Source of the DNA: an uncultured Burkholderiales bacterium
GTDB lineage: Bacteria; Pseudomonadota; Gammaproteobacteria; Burkholderiales; Burkholderiaceae
Direction of reading: 5' to 3'
NCBI GenBank assembly: GCA_946480465.1
Contig: CAMLJY010000061.1
Coordinates: forward strand, 1-36,036
Length of the DNA stretch: 36,036 bases
Part shown: positions 19,836 through 27,277 of the stretch, piece by piece
Position numbering within the stretch: the stretch's first letter is position 1
How the letters are laid out: each line of letters opens with the position of its first letter
Translations under genes and position numbers: made by a program
The notes under the pieces: model-generated
The model's input: the letters and a program-made list of their open reading frames with translations, nothing else
Databases searched by the model: none
Told to the model about the DNA's origin: nothing

Positions 19836-22246
19836 GCGCTGCTGTGGTGGCTCCCCGCCAGGGCCGTCGCGTGGGCCGCTTCGTGCTGCGTGAAGAGCTG
19901 GGGCGAGGTGCGCAGGCGACCGTCTGGCTGGCGCACGACGAGCGCCTGGACCGTGACGTGGCATTGAAGCTCCTGAATCCCGAAGCGGATACGCTGGCCG
20001 TGACGCAGTGGCTGCACGAAGCGCGGGCGGTGAGCCGGCTGTCGCATCCGAACATCGTGCCTGTGTTCGAGGCCGATGAACATGCCGGGCAGCCGTATCT
20101 CGTCTTCGAACTGGTGCGTGGCCACACGCTCGCCGACGCACTGCGCCGCAACGGCGCCATGGCACAGCGGGATGCCGGCGCCCTGATGACCGGCGTGCTC
20201 GATGCATTGCGCGTTGCGCACGAACAAGGCATCGTCCATCGCGACTTGAAGCCCTCCAACATCCTGCTCGACGGGCAGGGGCGGGGGCGGGTCATGGACT
20301 TCGGCATCGCTGCCCGCGTTGCCGAGGCCGGGGATGGCCGCATCGTCGGCACGCCCGGCTACATGTCGCCCGAAGCGGCCAAGGGGCTGTCGCCAACGCC
20401 CCAGATGGATGTGTTTTCCGCTGGAATGCTGCTCGCGGAACTGCTCATGGGCAAGGGTCTGGTGCGAGAGCGGGACCCCTATACCGCCCTGCATCGGGTG
20501 ATCCACGAGGACCTGGTCCTGCCCGAATCGGTGCCGGCGGACGACGGCCTTCGTGCGGTGGTTCAGCGTGCCATAGCGCGAGACCCGGCGCTGCGATTCA
20601 GCACCGTTGCGGCCATGCGGGAGGCCTTGCAGGCCTGGCTCGAGCCCCAGGGCGGCGGAGAGGGCGGCAGCTCGAGCGGGACGCTGGACTTCCTGCTCCG
20701 GCGCATGCGCCACAAGAGCGACTTCCCGACGCTGTCGGACTCGGTCGTGCGCATCCAGCGCATTGCGACCTCCGACAAGGAGAGCCTCAACAGCCTCGCG
20801 AACGAGATCCTCAAGGACGTTGCGCTGACGAACAAGCTGCTGCGCATGGTCAACACCGTGCACTACAGCACCGCAGGCGGCGGATCGATCAGCACCGTAT
20901 CCCGCGCCGTCGCGCTGGTCGGCTTTGCGGGCATCCGGAACATGGCCTTGTCGCTGGTGCTGATCGAGCACATGAAAGACAAGGCGCACGCGAGCCGCCT
21001 GCGGGAAGAGTTCCTGCGCTCGCTCATGGCCGGCCAGCTCGCGAGCGAGCTGACGCCGGTGTCGCGCGACAGCGAAGAAGCATTCCTCGGTGCCATGTTC
21101 CACAACCTCGGCCGCCTGCTGACCGAGTACTACTTTCCGGAAGAGGCGCAAGCCATCCGCGAGCAGACACAGTCCGCCGGGACACGCGCGGAGACGCCGC
21201 CTCCAGCCGATGCGATCGCCGAGCGCGTACTGGGGATCGGCTTCGAGCAGCTCGGCCTGGGCGTCGCTCGGTCCTGGGGCCTGCCGGATGCCCTGCAGCG
21301 CTGCATGCGCAAGCCGACCGGAGATCCTCCCTCTCGGGCTGTCGAGCGTGGTGGCGAACGCCTGCGCTGGCTGGCGTCCGCGGCGAACGAGGTGGCGGAG
21401 ACCATCATGCGCAACGATCCGGAACAGGCAGGAGCGAGGATCGATGGCATCGCTGATCGCTATTGCCGGGCCCTGGGGATCAGCCAGAAAGACCTGCAGG
21501 AGGCTGTTGCTTCGGCTCGAACCAAGCTGGCCCAGCTGGCGCCCGCGATGGGATTGCAGATGCCTGCGGGATCGGCCCAGCGTCTGCTGGGCAAGTCAGC
21601 CGAATCGGGTGGGGCGAAGGATGCGGGCGACTCGCTATCCCCGTACGAACTTCACGCCACGATGCCCCTGAGTCAGGCCCCTGCGACGGTCTCGGCGCCC
21701 GCGACCCAGGCGCAGTCGCCCGACTGCATTGCCCAGGTCCTCGCGGCCGGCATCCAGGACATCACGAACACGATGGCCGGCGAGCAGTTCCGGCTCAACG
21801 AAGTCCTGAGGATGATCCTCGAAACCATGTACCGGGCCATGGGGTTTCAACGCGTGATCTTCTGCCTGCGCGACCCCAAAGCAGAGGCCTTGCTCGGGCG
21901 GTTCGGACTCGGAGCCCAGGCGGACGTACTGTCCCGCTCCTTCCGCATCGAGCTTAAGCGGACCGCCACGCCAGATCTGCTGGCGGCGGTGTGCATCAAG
22001 AACGCCGACACCTTGATCGCGGACGCTCGCGCGCCGCACATCGCCCAACGACTCCCGCCGTGGTATGTGAAGCACATTGATGCGGCGTCCTTCCTGCTGT
22101 TGCCGATGGTGATGAAAGGCGCGCCCTTCGCGCTGATCTACGGCGACAAGGCGGACCCCGGTGCCCTGGCGCTGGGAGAGCGCGAACTCGCGCTGCTGCG
22201 CACGCTTCGCAACCAGGCGGTGATGGCATTTCGCCAAGCCTCGTGA
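19832..22246 (+). CDS. Ser/Thr protein kinase-HDOD-GAF signalling protein
   Basis: This 804-residue cytoplasmic protein has three modules. The Hanks-type kinase (about 15-270) keeps every key residue: G-loop ELGRGAQATVWLA, K46 in DVALKLL, E63 in the C-helix, HRDLKPSN (136-143), DFG (156-158) and GTPGYMSPE (173-181). An HDOD domain follows (about 285-495) with KLLRMVNTVHYST and MFHNLGRLLTEYYFPEEAQA (HD replaced by H424-N425). A Pro/Ala-rich linker leads to a C-terminal GAF-like domain (about 645-800) with LNEVLRMILETMYRAMGFQR and SFLLLPMVMKGAPFALIYGD. No membrane segment is seen, unlike PknB-type receptors. The start is TTG at 19832 with GGAGG at 19821-19825; it overlaps the upstream stop by 4 nt. 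Substrate and stimulus are unknown. Confidence 0.87.
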   Translation: MSAAVVAPRQGRRVGRFVLREELGRGAQATVWLAHDERLDRDVALKLLNPEADTLAVTQWLHEARAVSRLSHPNIVPVFEADEHAGQPYLVFELVRGHTLADALRRNGAMAQRDAGALMTGVLDALRVAHEQGIVHRDLKPSNILLDGQGRGRVMDFGIAARVAEAGDGRIVGTPGYMSPEAAKGLSPTPQMDVFSAGMLLAELLMGKGLVRERDPYTALHRVIHEDLVLPESVPADDGLRAVVQRAIARDPALRFSTVAAMREALQAWLEPQGGGEGGSSSGTLDFLLRRMRHKSDFPTLSDSVVRIQRIATSDKESLNSLANEILKDVALTNKLLRMVNTVHYSTAGGGSISTVSRAVALVGFAGIRNMALSLVLIEHMKDKAHASRLREEFLRSLMAGQLASELTPVSRDSEEAFLGAMFHNLGRLLTEYYFPEEAQAIREQTQSAGTRAETPPPADAIAERVLGIGFEQLGLGVARSWGLPDALQRCMRKPTGDPPSRAVERGGERLRWLASAANEVAETIMRNDPEQAGARIDGIADRYCRALGISQKDLQEAVASARTKLAQLAPAMGLQMPAGSAQRLLGKSAESGGAKDAGDSLSPYELHATMPLSQAPATVSAPATQAQSPDCIAQVLAAGIQDITNTMAGEQFRLNEVLRMILETMYRAMGFQRVIFCLRDPKAEALLGRFGLGAQADVLSRSFRIELKRTATPDLLAAVCIKNADTLIADARAPHIAQRLPPWYVKHIDAASFLLLPMVMKGAPFALIYGDKADPGALALGERELALLRTLRNQAVMAFRQAS

Positions 22247-22274
22247 GCCTGACCGCTCGAAAGCAAATGAAAAT

Positions 22275-22300
22275 GGCCCCTTACGGGGCCGCTTCTTTTC
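22275..22300. terminator. Bidirectional terminator between kinase gene and repeat-protein gene
   Basis: GGCCCC (22275-22280) pairs with GGGGCC (22285-22290) around TTAC. On the plus strand it is followed by GCTTCTTTTC; on the minus strand by ATTTTCATTT. It sits between two convergent genes and can serve both. Confidence 0.75.
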
Positions 22301-22316
22301 GGGTCCTTGGACTCGA

Positions 22317-22706
22317 TTACTTCTTTGCGGCGTCGCCCGCCGGCGTGGTCGTGCCTTCCTTGACGGCCTTCTTCGTCTCGGCCTTCACTTCAGCACGCGT
22401 CTTTTCGGACTTGGCAGGAGCGGCGGCGGCACCGGCTTCACCGGCGGGCGTCGACTTCCCTTCCTTCACGGCTGCCTTGGTTTCGGCCTTCACGGCAGCG
22501 CGGGACTTGTCCGAGCCGCCAGCGGGAGCGGCAGTCGCGCCGGCGCCTTCACCGGCGGGCGTGATCTTGCCTTCCTTGACGGCCTTCTTCGTCTCGGCCT
22601 TCACTTCGGCGCGGGTCGGCGCGGAAGCGGCTTGAGCGAAGGTGGATTGCGCCGTCATGGCGGCGGCAACGGTGGCGATCAGCGAGAGAGCAGTTTTCAT
22701 CTTCAT
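22317..22706 (-). CDS. Small secreted protein with three charged tandem repeats
   Basis: This 129-residue protein starts MKMKTALSLIATVAAAM, a Sec signal peptide with a probable cleavage after AQA near residue 26. The mature part is three repeats of a Lys/Glu-rich helix followed by an Ala/Pro-rich linker: TRAEVKAETKKAVKEGKITP (from 31), SRAAVKAETKAAVKEGKSTP (from 68) and TRAEVKAETKKAVKEGTTTP (from 103). No cysteine is seen in the mature protein. It looks like a periplasmic or secreted low-complexity protein of a type seen in Burkholderiales; I do not recognise a characterised family. AGGAG lies 6 nt before the start at 22706. It converges on the kinase gene and shares its terminator. Confidence 0.7.
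   Translation of the reverse strand: MKMKTALSLIATVAAAMTAQSTFAQAASAPTRAEVKAETKKAVKEGKITPAGEGAGATAAPAGGSDKSRAAVKAETKAAVKEGKSTPAGEAGAAAAPAKSEKTRAEVKAETKKAVKEGTTTPAGDAAKK
22320..22616 (-). repeat. Three tandem coding repeats (37, 35 and 27 codons)
   Basis: Units run 22616-22506 (111 bp), 22505-22401 (105 bp) and 22400-22320 (81 bp, lacking the linker end). The conserved part of each encodes (T/S)RA(E/A)VKAETK(K/A)AVKEG. The first and third units are closest at DNA level. Confidence 0.85.
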
Positions 22707-23022
22707 CAGGAACTCCTGTTTGGACTCAAGGGGGAAAGGGGGCACTGCGTCGAGAGATGCCGGAATGCGGTCCAAGCTTGCGTGGCCGTGCCGGCTGCTC
22801 ACCTGGATGCATCACGTCTCGATGCGGACCTTATGCCTCCTCCATCATAACGTCGCGTGGAGGTAGGGGTTGACCTCCAACAAGGTTACGTGCTTGCGCC
22901 AAGTGTTCGCGCGAGAAAGCGTTGCGCTGATGCCGCACTTGCCCATGCGGACCCGGGCAACGGCGTGCGCGGGCCGAACCTAATCGCAGAAAGGGAGGGG
23001 CGAAGAAGGGGAGGCGGATGGG
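22707..23022. other. Gap without a recognisable gene
   Basis: These 316 bp lie between the repeat-protein gene and the SRP RNA gene. I found no open frame resembling a protein and no RNA gene. The only structures seen are an inverted repeat GGAGGT (22859-22864) / ACCTCC (22873-22878), and on the minus strand a TATGAT hexamer just past it that might serve the repeat-protein gene. The stretch next to the SRP RNA is purine-rich on the plus strand. Confidence 0.5.
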
Positions 23023-23120
23023 GTGACGAGCCTGACCCCGGCACTGGTTGCAACGGTTAGGGCTGCTTCGTTCCCGACCTGACCCGGTTGGCCGCGCTTC
23101 CATGCGAGGAGGCCCGTCAC
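23023..23120 (-). ncRNA. ffs: Signal recognition particle 4.5S RNA
   Basis: The minus strand carries the SRP domain IV signature GGTCAGGTCGGGAACGAAGC followed by AGCC, the loop that binds Ffh. The ends fold together: GTGACGGGCCT at the 5' side pairs with AGGCTCGTCAC at the 3' side, an 11-bp helix with one G-U pair. This gives an RNA of about 98 nt, of the small bacterial type lacking an Alu domain. A TACAAT -10 element (23131-23126) places the transcription start at the 5' base of the helix. The SRP RNA with Ffh targets nascent membrane proteins to FtsY. The 3' flank is pyrimidine-rich without a terminator hairpin. Confidence 0.93.
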
Positions 23121-23125
23121 GGCGG

Positions 23126-23131
23126 ATTGTA
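23126..23131 (-). promoter_or_regulatory. -10 element of the SRP RNA gene
   Basis: TACAAT on the minus strand ends 5 nt before the folded 5' end of the SRP RNA, the right distance for transcription initiation. The -35 region is not consensus (TGCGAG at 17-bp spacing). Confidence 0.6.
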
Positions 23132-23180
23132 GGCGAGGGCGCATTCCCCTCGCATCGGCGTCAGCCCCATCCGCCGTGCA

Positions 23181-24308
23181 TCAGCGCAGCTGCAACTCTT
23201 CACCGCCGAACTCGATACCCAGCGGCTCGATGAGCAGTCGCTTCGGTCCGCTTTCGACCTGGCCGGCGATGCGTGCGCCGATGCCCAGCGACTGCGCGAT
23301 CTCGACGCAGCGCGGCGCCTCCGCCCTCTCGACGAACAGGGCGAAGCCCGCGCCCATGTTGAGCGTTCCGTACGCCTCTCGATCGTCCTGCCTGGCCTGC
23401 TGCTGGATGAACTTCAGCACCGGCGGCACCGGGGGCAGCGTGTGGATGCGGTAGGTCAGCGCGGCCGGATGGCGCAGCAGCTTGCGCCAGCCATGGCCGG
23501 TGATGTTGGCGCAGTAGTGCGGCGTGATGCCGGCGGCCCACAGTGCTTCTGTCACCGGCGAATACAGCGTCGTGGGGGCGAGCAACGCCTCGCCGTAGCT
23601 GAGGCCCGGCGCCACCTCGGTCAGCCAACCTTGGGGCAGCCGCTCGACCAGCTTGCGGGCGAGGCTCAAGCCATTGGCATGGATGCCGCTGGAGTCGAGC
23701 AGCACGATGGCGTCGCCGGGGCCGAGACGGTCGCCCACGGACAGTCGCTGTTTCGGATTGATCAACCCCGTACAGGAGGCGGCGAGGTCGATGCGCCCCG
23801 CCTCGACGATGCCGGCCAGCGCCGGCGTCTCACCGCCGCCCCAGGCCACGCCACAGGTGTCGCAGGCCCGCTTCCAACCGGCGACCAGGGCCTGCGCCCG
23901 TTGCGCGTCGCCGAACCAGTCCGACCCGCCGGCTGCCCAGTAGGCCTGCACGACGAGGGGTGTCGCCCCGACGGTGATCAAGTCGTTGATCGCCATGGCG
24001 ATCGTGTCCTGCGCGATGCCGTCGTACCAGCTGCGGCCGGTGAGCGCCGCCACCTCGTCGGCAACCAGGGCCTTGGAACCCAGGCACTCGACGATGGAGG
24101 CGAGGTAGAAAGGGCCGACGTCGACCACGTAGGCCGACTCGCCGCGCGATGCCGAGACCTCTTCGAACCCGTGGCGGGCGAGGTGGCCCGCGGTTGCGGC
24201 CGCAGCCCTCTGCGCAGCCACCTTGAGCGGATCGATGAGGTCGTAGTTGACGCCCGCCTGCTCGTAGCTGAGGGTGTCGGGCGCGGGCTGATTCGGTGAG
24301 GCGTTCAT
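23181..24308 (-). CDS. AIR synthase-family (PurM-like) protein
   Basis: This 375-residue protein belongs to the PurM/AIR-synthase superfamily. It begins LSYEQAGVNYDLIDPLKVAA and contains VECLGSKALVADE (PurM usually has DGVGTKxxxA), IAMAINDLITVGATPLVVQA, a C-rich stretch CDTCGVAWGGGETPAL, and GDAIVLLDSSGIHANGLSLA. The C-terminal ATP-binding domain holds ITPHYCANITGHGWRKLLRH and NMGAGFALFVE. Folds and order match PurM (formylglycinamidine ribonucleotide to AIR in purine synthesis), but several blocks differ from the E. coli type, so it may be a divergent AIR synthase-related enzyme acting beside a canonical PurM elsewhere. The start is at 24308; no ribosome binding site is seen and GATAAT ends 7 nt upstream. 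Divergent from dnaX. Confidence 0.75.
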   Translation of the reverse strand: MNASPNQPAPDTLSYEQAGVNYDLIDPLKVAAQRAAAATAGHLARHGFEEVSASRGESAYVVDVGPFYLASIVECLGSKALVADEVAALTGRSWYDGIAQDTIAMAINDLITVGATPLVVQAYWAAGGSDWFGDAQRAQALVAGWKRACDTCGVAWGGGETPALAGIVEAGRIDLAASCTGLINPKQRLSVGDRLGPGDAIVLLDSSGIHANGLSLARKLVERLPQGWLTEVAPGLSYGEALLAPTTLYSPVTEALWAAGITPHYCANITGHGWRKLLRHPAALTYRIHTLPPVPPVLKFIQQQARQDDREAYGTLNMGAGFALFVERAEAPRCVEIAQSLGIGARIAGQVESGPKRLLIEPLGIEFGGEELQLR

Positions 24309-24315
24309 CGCCGAG

Positions 24316-24321
24316 ATTATC
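24316..24321 (-). promoter_or_regulatory. -10-like hexamer 7 nt before the AIR-synthase-like start
   Basis: GATAAT on the minus strand lies inside an inverted repeat CGCCGA-GATTA-TCGGCG (24309-24325). Transcription from it would begin at or next to the ATG at 24308, making a leaderless mRNA. No -35 match was found. Confidence 0.4.
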
Positions 24322-24376
24322 GGCGAGCACCATTCGCGCCCGGTACGCCCGGCCCGGCGCGGGCAGGCCCCGACCC

Positions 24377-24382
24377 TAGAAT
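24377..24382 (+). promoter_or_regulatory. -10-like hexamer 6 nt before the dnaX start
   Basis: TAGAAT is followed by 6 nt and then the dnaX ATG, with no Shine-Dalgarno between them. Initiation at the usual distance would fall on the start codon itself. The -35 region is GC-rich and not consensus. Confidence 0.45.
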
Positions 24383-24388
24383 GACCCA

Positions 24389-26245
24389 ATGTCGCATGTC
24401 GTCCTGGCCCGCAAATACCGGCCTCGCAGTTTCGATCAGATGGTGGGCCAGGAGCACGTGGTGCAGGCCCTCGGCAATGCGCTGGCGAGCGGCCGCTTGC
24501 ACCATGCCTACCTGTTCACCGGAACGCGTGGCATTGGGAAGACGACGGTCAGCCGGATCCTCGCGAAGAGCCTCAACTGCACCGGCCCTGATGGCCAGGG
24601 TGGGGTGACGGCCCAGCCCTGTGGCCAGTGCCAGGCCTGTACCGAGATCGATGCCGATCGATACATCGACTACATCGAACTCGACGCGGCCTCGAACCGT
24701 AGCATCGACGAGATCCGCGACCTGATCGAGCGCGCCGCCTACAAGCCGAGCGTCGGCCGCTTCAAGGTCTTCATGATCGACGAAGCGCACCAGCTGACCA
24801 AAGACGCCTTCAACGCCCTACTGAAGACGCTCGAAGAGCCTCCGGAGTATCTGAAGTTCGTGCTGGCCACGACCGATCCGGAGAAGATGCTGCCGACCGT
24901 GCTGTCGCGATGTCTGCAATTCAACCTGCGGCCGATGGCGCCTGAGGTCGTGCATGCCCACCTCAAGGCCGTGCTCGATGCAGAGCAGGTGCAGGTTGAC
25001 GCGGGATCCCTGCGTCTGCTGTCGCGCGCAGCTCGCGGGTCGATGCGCGATGCCTTGTCCTTGACCGACCAGGCCATCGCCTACGGCGGCGGCAAGCTCG
25101 ACGAAGAGGGCGTGAGGGCGATGCTGGGAAGCGTCGACCGGCGGCATGCCGCGCGCCTGGTGCAGGCGCTGGCGCAGCGCGATGGCCCGTCCGTGCTGCA
25201 GACGGTCAACGAGTTGCGCGGCTGGGGGCTGTCGGCGTCCGGCACGCTCGAGGAGATCGCGTCTCTGCTGCAACAGATGGCCGTGCAGCAGGCCGTGCCG
25301 GGAGCCCTTGACGAGAACGATCCCGAGGCCGCTGAAGCCATGCGCCTGGCCGGGCTGATGCCTGCCGACGAGACGCAGCTGCTGTACGGCATCGCGATTC
25401 ATGGGCGCGCTGAACTGAGCCTGGTGTCGGACGACTACGCGGCATTGACGATGGTGCTGCTGCGCCTCTTCGCGTTTCCCTCGGCTGCAGGCACTGCCGC
25501 GCCGTCGCCTGCGCCCCGCAGTGCGCCGCTGCAGGCGGCGCCGCGCGAGGCGCGCCTGTCGACCGCCGCGCGGCCGGTGGCGCTGCCCAAGCTGCCGCCG
25601 GCGGCGGGAGCACCGCAGCCGGTTGCGCCGCCTGCGCCCGGCACCCTGGCTGCGCCATCGCTGCCTCCCACGCCGGCACCGGCGCCCGCACACAGGGCCG
25701 CGCGAGTGGCGTCCGCGTCCGAGCCTCCACCTTGGATCGACGAGGCCGTGCCCGATGATGCAGGGGCTGCCTCACCGAACCTGGCCGACGGTTCGACCCC
25801 GAGGCCTGCTTCCTCTCCGGCAGCCGCGCCGGCGCCCGCGATTGACTTGTGCACCACGGCAGAAGGTGACCGCTGGGCGTCCCTGGTGCGTCCGCTGCTC
25901 GGGCAGGGCGGCCTGACGGCGCTCGTGCGTGAGCTGGCCGTACAGGCCCAGCTGGTCGAGGTGCAGGGCCGGACCTGGCGCTTGCGGGTCGAGCGCGAGA
26001 CGCTGCGCACGCCGGCGCTGCGCGACAAACTGCTCGCCGCACTCGTGCCCGTGCTCGGTGCTGAGGCGCAGATCGAGCTCGAGGCCGGCGTCGTCGAGGA
26101 CTCCATTGCGCGCCGCGAGCTTGCTGAGCGCGAAGCGGCCCAGCGCGAGGCCGAGCAGGTGATTCACAACGATCCGACCGTCGGCGCGCTGATGGCACAG
26201 TTCCGCACCGCCCGCATCGTGCCGGGATCGATCAAGCCACTCTGA
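24389..26245 (+). CDS. dnaX: DNA polymerase III subunits gamma and tau
   Basis: DnaX is the clamp-loader ATPase and, as tau, links polymerases to the helicase. The 618-residue chain has [20 protein letters not shown], Walker A GTRGIGKT (45-52), zinc cysteines C64, C78, C81 and C84, Walker [20 protein letters not shown] and the sensor [16 protein letters not shown]. From about 375 to 490 it is a Pro/Ala-rich linker, followed by a C-terminal alpha-subunit-binding region ([15 protein letters not shown] onward). I saw no A-rich slippery heptamer like that used to make gamma in E. coli, so perhaps only tau is produced. The ATG at 24389 lacks a Shine-Dalgarno. It heads a dnaX-ybaB-recR cluster, the usual proteobacterial order. 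Confidence 0.95.
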   Translation: MSHVVLARKYRPRSFDQMVGQEHVVQALGNALASGRLHHAYLFTGTRGIGKTTVSRILAKSLNCTGPDGQGGVTAQPCGQCQACTEIDADRYIDYIELDAASNRSIDEIRDLIERAAYKPSVGRFKVFMIDEAHQLTKDAFNALLKTLEEPPEYLKFVLATTDPEKMLPTVLSRCLQFNLRPMAPEVVHAHLKAVLDAEQVQVDAGSLRLLSRAARGSMRDALSLTDQAIAYGGGKLDEEGVRAMLGSVDRRHAARLVQALAQRDGPSVLQTVNELRGWGLSASGTLEEIASLLQQMAVQQAVPGALDENDPEAAEAMRLAGLMPADETQLLYGIAIHGRAELSLVSDDYAALTMVLLRLFAFPSAAGTAAPSPAPRSAPLQAAPREARLSTAARPVALPKLPPAAGAPQPVAPPAPGTLAAPSLPPTPAPAPAHRAARVASASEPPPWIDEAVPDDAGAASPNLADGSTPRPASSPAAAPAPAIDLCTTAEGDRWASLVRPLLGQGGLTALVRELAVQAQLVEVQGRTWRLRVERETLRTPALRDKLLAALVPVLGAEAQIELEAGVVEDSIARRELAEREAAQREAEQVIHNDPTVGALMAQFRTARIVPGSIKPL

Positions 26246-26265
26246 CCGAATCGAGGAAGCTCACC

Positions 26266-26592
26266 ATGATGAAGAACCAACTGGCCGGCCTGATGAAGCA
26301 GGCCCAAGCCATGCAGGACAACCTGCGCAAGGCGCAGGAGGAACTGGCGACGATCGAGGTCGAAGGCCAGTCGGGCGCCGGCCTGGTCAAGGTCGTGATG
26401 ACCTGCAAGCATGACGTCAAGCGCGTGACCATCGACCCCAGCCTGCTGGCCGACGACAAGGACATGCTGGAGGACCTGGTCGCTGCCGCCTTCAACGATG
26501 CCGTACGCCGCGTCGAGACCACCACGCAGGACAAGATGGGGCGCATCACGGCGGGCATGCCGCAGATTCCGGGCATGAAGTTCCCGTTCTGA
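26266..26592 (+). CDS. ybaB: YbaB/EbfC family nucleoid-associated protein
   Basis: This 108-residue protein starts [20 protein letters not shown], a helical segment, followed by [20 protein letters not shown] and the conserved [19 protein letters not shown]. The C-terminus ends in a Met/Pro/Gly-rich tail ([12 protein letters not shown]). The family forms dimers that bind DNA without strong specificity. It is regularly encoded between dnaX and recR, as here, and starts 20 nt after the dnaX stop with GAGGAAG upstream. Confidence 0.94.
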   Translation: MMKNQLAGLMKQAQAMQDNLRKAQEELATIEVEGQSGAGLVKVVMTCKHDVKRVTIDPSLLADDKDMLEDLVAAAFNDAVRRVETTTQDKMGRITAGMPQIPGMKFPF

Positions 26593-26629
26593 TGCGCGGC
26601 CGCGTCGCTAGCGCGTTAAGGGGGCGGCC

Positions 26630-26656
26630 ATGACACGTCGGCCGCGCGGCGCGTGA
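26630..26656 (+). CDS. Possible eight-codon leader minicistron before recR
   Basis: ATG at 26630 opens a frame of eight codons (MTRRPRGA) that stops with TGA at 26654-26656, overlapping the recR GTG as GTGA. A good Shine-Dalgarno-like AAGGGGG stands upstream with about 6-nt spacing, whereas recR has none of its own. It may deliver ribosomes to recR by reinitiation. It could equally be chance. Confidence 0.25.
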   Translation: MTRRPRGA

Positions 26657-27240
26657 CCGAGCCAGGCCTCGACGCACTCGTGGAAGCCTTGCGGCGCCTG
26701 CCCGGCGTGGGCGTGAAGTCAGCGCAGCGCATGGCGTTCCATCTGTTGCAGCATGACCGTGACGGCGCGCTGGCACTGGCCTCCGCGCTGCAGGCGGCCG
26801 TCACAGGCATCGGCCATTGCGCACGCTGCCACACCTTCACCGCGGATCGGGTCTGCGCGACCTGCCGCGACCCCGAGCGCGATGCACGTCAGCTGATGGT
26901 GGTGGAAACGCCCGCCGACCAGGCTGCCCTGGAGCGAACCGGCAGCTACCGGGGCCTGTACTTCGTGCTGATGGGCCGACTGCGGCCACTCGACGGCATC
27001 GGTCCCGCCGACATCGGCGTGCACCCGTTGCTCGAGCGGGCCGCCGACGGCGTGGTCGAAGAAGTGATTCTTGCCACCGGCTTCACGGCCGAAGGCGAAG
27101 CCACCGCGCATGTGCTGGCCCAGGCCATGAAGGCGAGGGGGCTCTCGGTGACGCGGCTGGCCCGTGGGGTGCCGGCGGGCAGCGAGTTGGAGTACGTCGA
27201 CCTCTCCACGCTCGCGCACGCCCTGAACGACCGGCGCTGA
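26653..27240 (+). CDS. recR: Recombination protein RecR
   Basis: RecR works with RecO and RecF to load RecA onto single-stranded gaps. The 195-residue chain has the N-terminal helix-hairpin-helix [20 protein letters not shown], a zinc finger with C56, C59, C68 and C71 (HCARC and VCATC), and a Toprim domain from about 80 ([18 protein letters not shown], then [20 protein letters not shown]). The C-terminal [20 protein letters not shown] is typical. The start is GTG at 26653; no proper ribosome binding site precedes it, and an overlapping eight-codon frame may supply one. It is the last gene of the dnaX cluster and converges on mltD with a 37-bp gap and no visible terminator. Confidence 0.95.
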   Translation: MTEPGLDALVEALRRLPGVGVKSAQRMAFHLLQHDRDGALALASALQAAVTGIGHCARCHTFTADRVCATCRDPERDARQLMVVETPADQAALERTGSYRGLYFVLMGRLRPLDGIGPADIGVHPLLERAADGVVEEVILATGFTAEGEATAHVLAQAMKARGLSVTRLARGVPAGSELEYVDLSTLAHALNDRR

Positions 27241-27277
27241 AGGGCAGCACCGGCCCACCGTCCAGGCCTTGACGGTT

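Noticed and set aside
22859..22878. GGAGGT/ACCTCC inverted repeat as a regulatory site
   Set aside because: A 6-bp dyad with an 8-nt spacer is common by chance in this sequence, and no promoter in register was found.
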